Assembly: GCA_019417795.1 (NCBI GenBank)
Contig: DXUR01000159.1
Location: 1-6,320 of the forward strand
Reading direction: 5' to 3'
Length of the DNA: 6,320 nt
Source: Clostridiales bacterium
GTDB lineage: Bacteria > Bacillota_A > Clostridia > Oscillospirales > Oscillospiraceae
Positions within the stretch are counted from its first letter, which is position 1. Each line of letters begins with the position of its first letter. The notes under the pieces were generated by a model, which saw nothing but the letters and a program-made list of their open reading frames with translations, did no database searches and was not told where the DNA came from. The position numbers were made by a program, and so were the translations under genes. Shown here piece by piece: positions 4,848 through 6,320 of the stretch.

Positions 4848-6320
4848 TTATGCGGCGCGGAGCACTGCAGCGATCCGCGATATAATAAACTCCACACACG
4901 GTATCGCCACACTATTGCCCAGCGCTTTATATCTGGCGCTGTCCGAAGCATCGGGGATGTCCGTCCATCCGTCCGGAAATCCCTGTAGGCGTTCGCACTC
5001 CAGAGGTGTTAAGCGGCGGATAAGGTAGGCATAGACTTCTGCCTGTTGGCAAATCAGGTCGGTTGCGTCCTTATATTGACGGGCACTCTGGGTACTTGCC
5101 ACATTATTTTGCCGGAAGGCATCCACACGTTGCCGACTAAAGACCGCATGGCGATCCGTGGCGGTCAGTGTATATGCCAAATCGTCCTGACAGCCAAGAC
5201 CGTTTCCACCGTTTTGAGGTTGACGATCCACAATGTTTCCGGCAATACAGATAGCATTGGAATCCTGCTCGACCAGCGGCACATTATTGCCGCCTGTGCC
5301 GTATCGCGCAGACATGGTCGGCGCCACCTTATGTGGCCCTGTGTAACGGCTATCAATGCCGTGGTTTTCGTATACGAGAGGCTGGTGTCCATGCTCCTGC
5401 GCCCGTAGCGTGCCGGACACATTTTCGCTGTATTCCATCACGCTGCCGCCCTGATCGTTGAGACACAAAACGGACGGCATACAATTCCCTCCGGCAGATC
5501 CTTTTAGTGTGGGAGACAGCTCCTCTCCATAACCTATGCCCCCAGCAGAGGCTCCAGCACCTGCGGAGAAGGCAGCAGCCAGCACACAGGGATATCCCTG
5601 TCCTGCCTGACCACCTCCTGTCGATAGTGCCGTATGTCGTTCCTCGGAAAGGAAGCAATCCCCATTGCCTTTGGTCACAACGCCTGAAGCTACGAAGGTC
5701 TGTTGCTTCATACCCGGTTGTGCACCCAGCGCACCAGCTACATTGTGAAGGTCGCGCACCTCATCTCGCTGATTGGCGGCAAAGGCTATGACTCCGTTTC
5801 TTCCAGTGGACATCCCGCAGTTGACGCCGAGCGTGGCTGCTACATCGCCAGTCAGATCACCGTTGTAGCCGTCAAAGCCCTCAACAGCTTCATCCGGCTG
5901 TGTCACGAAGGTCTGCATCTGCATATTGGTGGTTGCCATCAACGCACCTGACACGCCGTGCAGGTCGATGCCCTCATCCCGCTGGTTGATGTGGTACGCT
6001 TCTAATCCTGTGGGCTGTCCGTCCGGGCGCATGAGTCCCGCCTGAATCTTTAGGGCACGCTCCAGCTTCTTCGGCAGTTCCTTGCCACGCTCAAAGGCCC
6101 GGCGCAGGATGCCCAGGCAGGCTTTCGGGGACAAATAGTATTTTAGGGGCGGATCTGCCTGCAAAATCTGCGATAAGGAAGATTCTTTTGCGCCTCTGGG
6201 CGACACCCCAGTATTGAGCGTCGAGGCACCGCCACGCCAGGGAGAAATCAGCTCCCAATAGAATTCGCCCAGCAGATTCCCAGCGCCCGGAGTCAGGTCG
6301 AGGGACTGAAACGGAATCGC
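4848..6320 (-). CDS. C5-cytosine DNA methyltransferase, C-terminal part (5' end outside window)
   Basis: The frame is open from the right edge to TAA at 4848-4850, giving 490 visible residues. A GTG at 6206 is not the true start, because the 38 codons before it are also open and read as protein. Residue numbers here count from that GTG. A conserved segment KYYLSPKACLGILRRAFERG (22-41) is typical of large phage and ICE methyltransferases. The C-terminus carries C5-methyltransferase motif IX, RRLTPLECERLQGFPDGW (397-414), and motif X, KALGNSVAIP (427-436), which help form the target-recognition interface and the AdoMet pocket. Motifs I-VIII, including the catalytic Pro-Cys, must lie beyond 6320 or in another gene. 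Between about 71 and 357 the protein is filled with degenerate repeats. No restriction nuclease is visible nearby. On an ICE such an enzyme most plausibly shields transferred DNA from host restriction; that role is inferred. Confidence 0.85.
   Translation of the reverse strand, partial: AIPFQSLDLTPGAGNLLGEFYWELISPWRGGASTLNTGVSPRGAKESSLSQILQADPPLKYYLSPKACLGILRRAFERGKELPKKLERALKIQAGLMRPDGQPTGLEAYHINQRDEGIDLHGVSGALMATTNMQMQTFVTQPDEAVEGFDGYNGDLTGDVAATLGVNCGMSTGRNGVIAFAANQRDEVRDLHNVAGALGAQPGMKQQTFVASGVVTKGNGDCFLSEERHTALSTGGGQAGQGYPCVLAAAFSAGAGASAGGIGYGEELSPTLKGSAGGNCMPSVLCLNDQGGSVMEYSENVSGTLRAQEHGHQPLVYENHGIDSRYTGPHKVAPTMSARYGTGGNNVPLVEQDSNAICIAGNIVDRQPQNGGNGLGCQDDLAYTLTATDRHAVFSRQRVDAFRQNNVASTQSARQYKDATDLICQQAEVYAYLIRRLTPLECERLQGFPDGWTDIPDASDSARYKALGNSVAIPCVEFIISRIAAVLRAA
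5136..5996 (-). repeat. About eight degenerate protein repeats inside the methyltransferase
   Basis: Units of roughly 30-40 residues share a core [S/A/P]-x-[T/A]-[L/M]-x-[A/G], then a Gly-rich turn, then a V/P-x-V strand. Cores seen are VSGALMAT, VAATLGVN, VAGALGAQ, HTALSTGG, LSPTLKGS, VSGTLRAQ, VAPTMSAR and AYTLTATD. The clearest pair is 5904-5987 and 5691-5774: both 28 residues starting NQRDE and ending QTFV, identical at 18 positions. The repeats lie directly before motif IX. Confidence 0.7.

Noticed and set aside
5136..5996. CRISPR array or DNA tandem repeat
   Set aside because: The repetition is at protein level, the units vary in length and nucleotide sequence, and they stay in one open frame.
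6204..6206. GTG as the start of the methyltransferase
   Set aside because: The frame continues open to the right edge and reads as protein, there is no ribosome binding site before the GTG, and the essential motifs I-VIII would be missing.

Overview
The window is part of the conjugation operon of an integrative and conjugative element (ICE) of the Tn1549 / Clostridioides difficile CTn4 type. The likely host is a gut Clostridia bacterium (Oscillospiraceae or Lachnospiraceae). Three things support this: the gene set (PrgI-family protein, split VirB4 with a CD1110-like ATPase, CD1108-like NlpC/P60 protein, DUF3846 protein), strong AGGAGG-type ribosome binding sites, and moderate GC content. All convincing genes lie on the minus strand, so transcription runs from high to low coordinates.

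In transcription order: (1) 6320-4848, the C-terminal part of a C5-cytosine DNA methyltransferase whose start lies outside the window. It keeps motifs IX and X, but about eight degenerate repeats fill the place where the target-recognition region is expected. (2) 4731-4441, a small protein made of two tandem ribbon-helix-helix-like halves, with a complete internal ribosome binding site and start for the second half. (3) A 16-bp hairpin at 4398-4435. (4) 4376-1681, the secretion core: PrgI-like membrane protein, separate VirB4 N-terminal-domain protein, and VirB4 ATPase, tightly packed and probably translationally coupled. (5) 1680-1321, an unusually long 360-base non-coding gap with a 13-bp hairpin and, on the plus strand, a tRNA/tmRNA-like 3' end. 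(6) 1320-124, a membrane-anchored NlpC/P60 (C40) peptidase. (7) 111-1, the first 37 codons of a DUF3846 protein.

The genes fit one job. The VirB4 ATPase, its N-terminal partner and the PrgI protein form the inner-membrane core of a Gram-positive type IV secretion system. The C40 enzyme opens peptidoglycan for the channel. The methyltransferase may protect element DNA from restriction in recipients, and the ribbon-helix-helix protein may regulate the operon. The relaxase, coupling protein and integrase are not in the window.

No wholly new system is evident. The parts most worth a second look are the repeat-filled methyltransferase, the fused ribbon-helix-helix pair with its internal start, and the 360-base gap with its tRNA/tmRNA-like structure.
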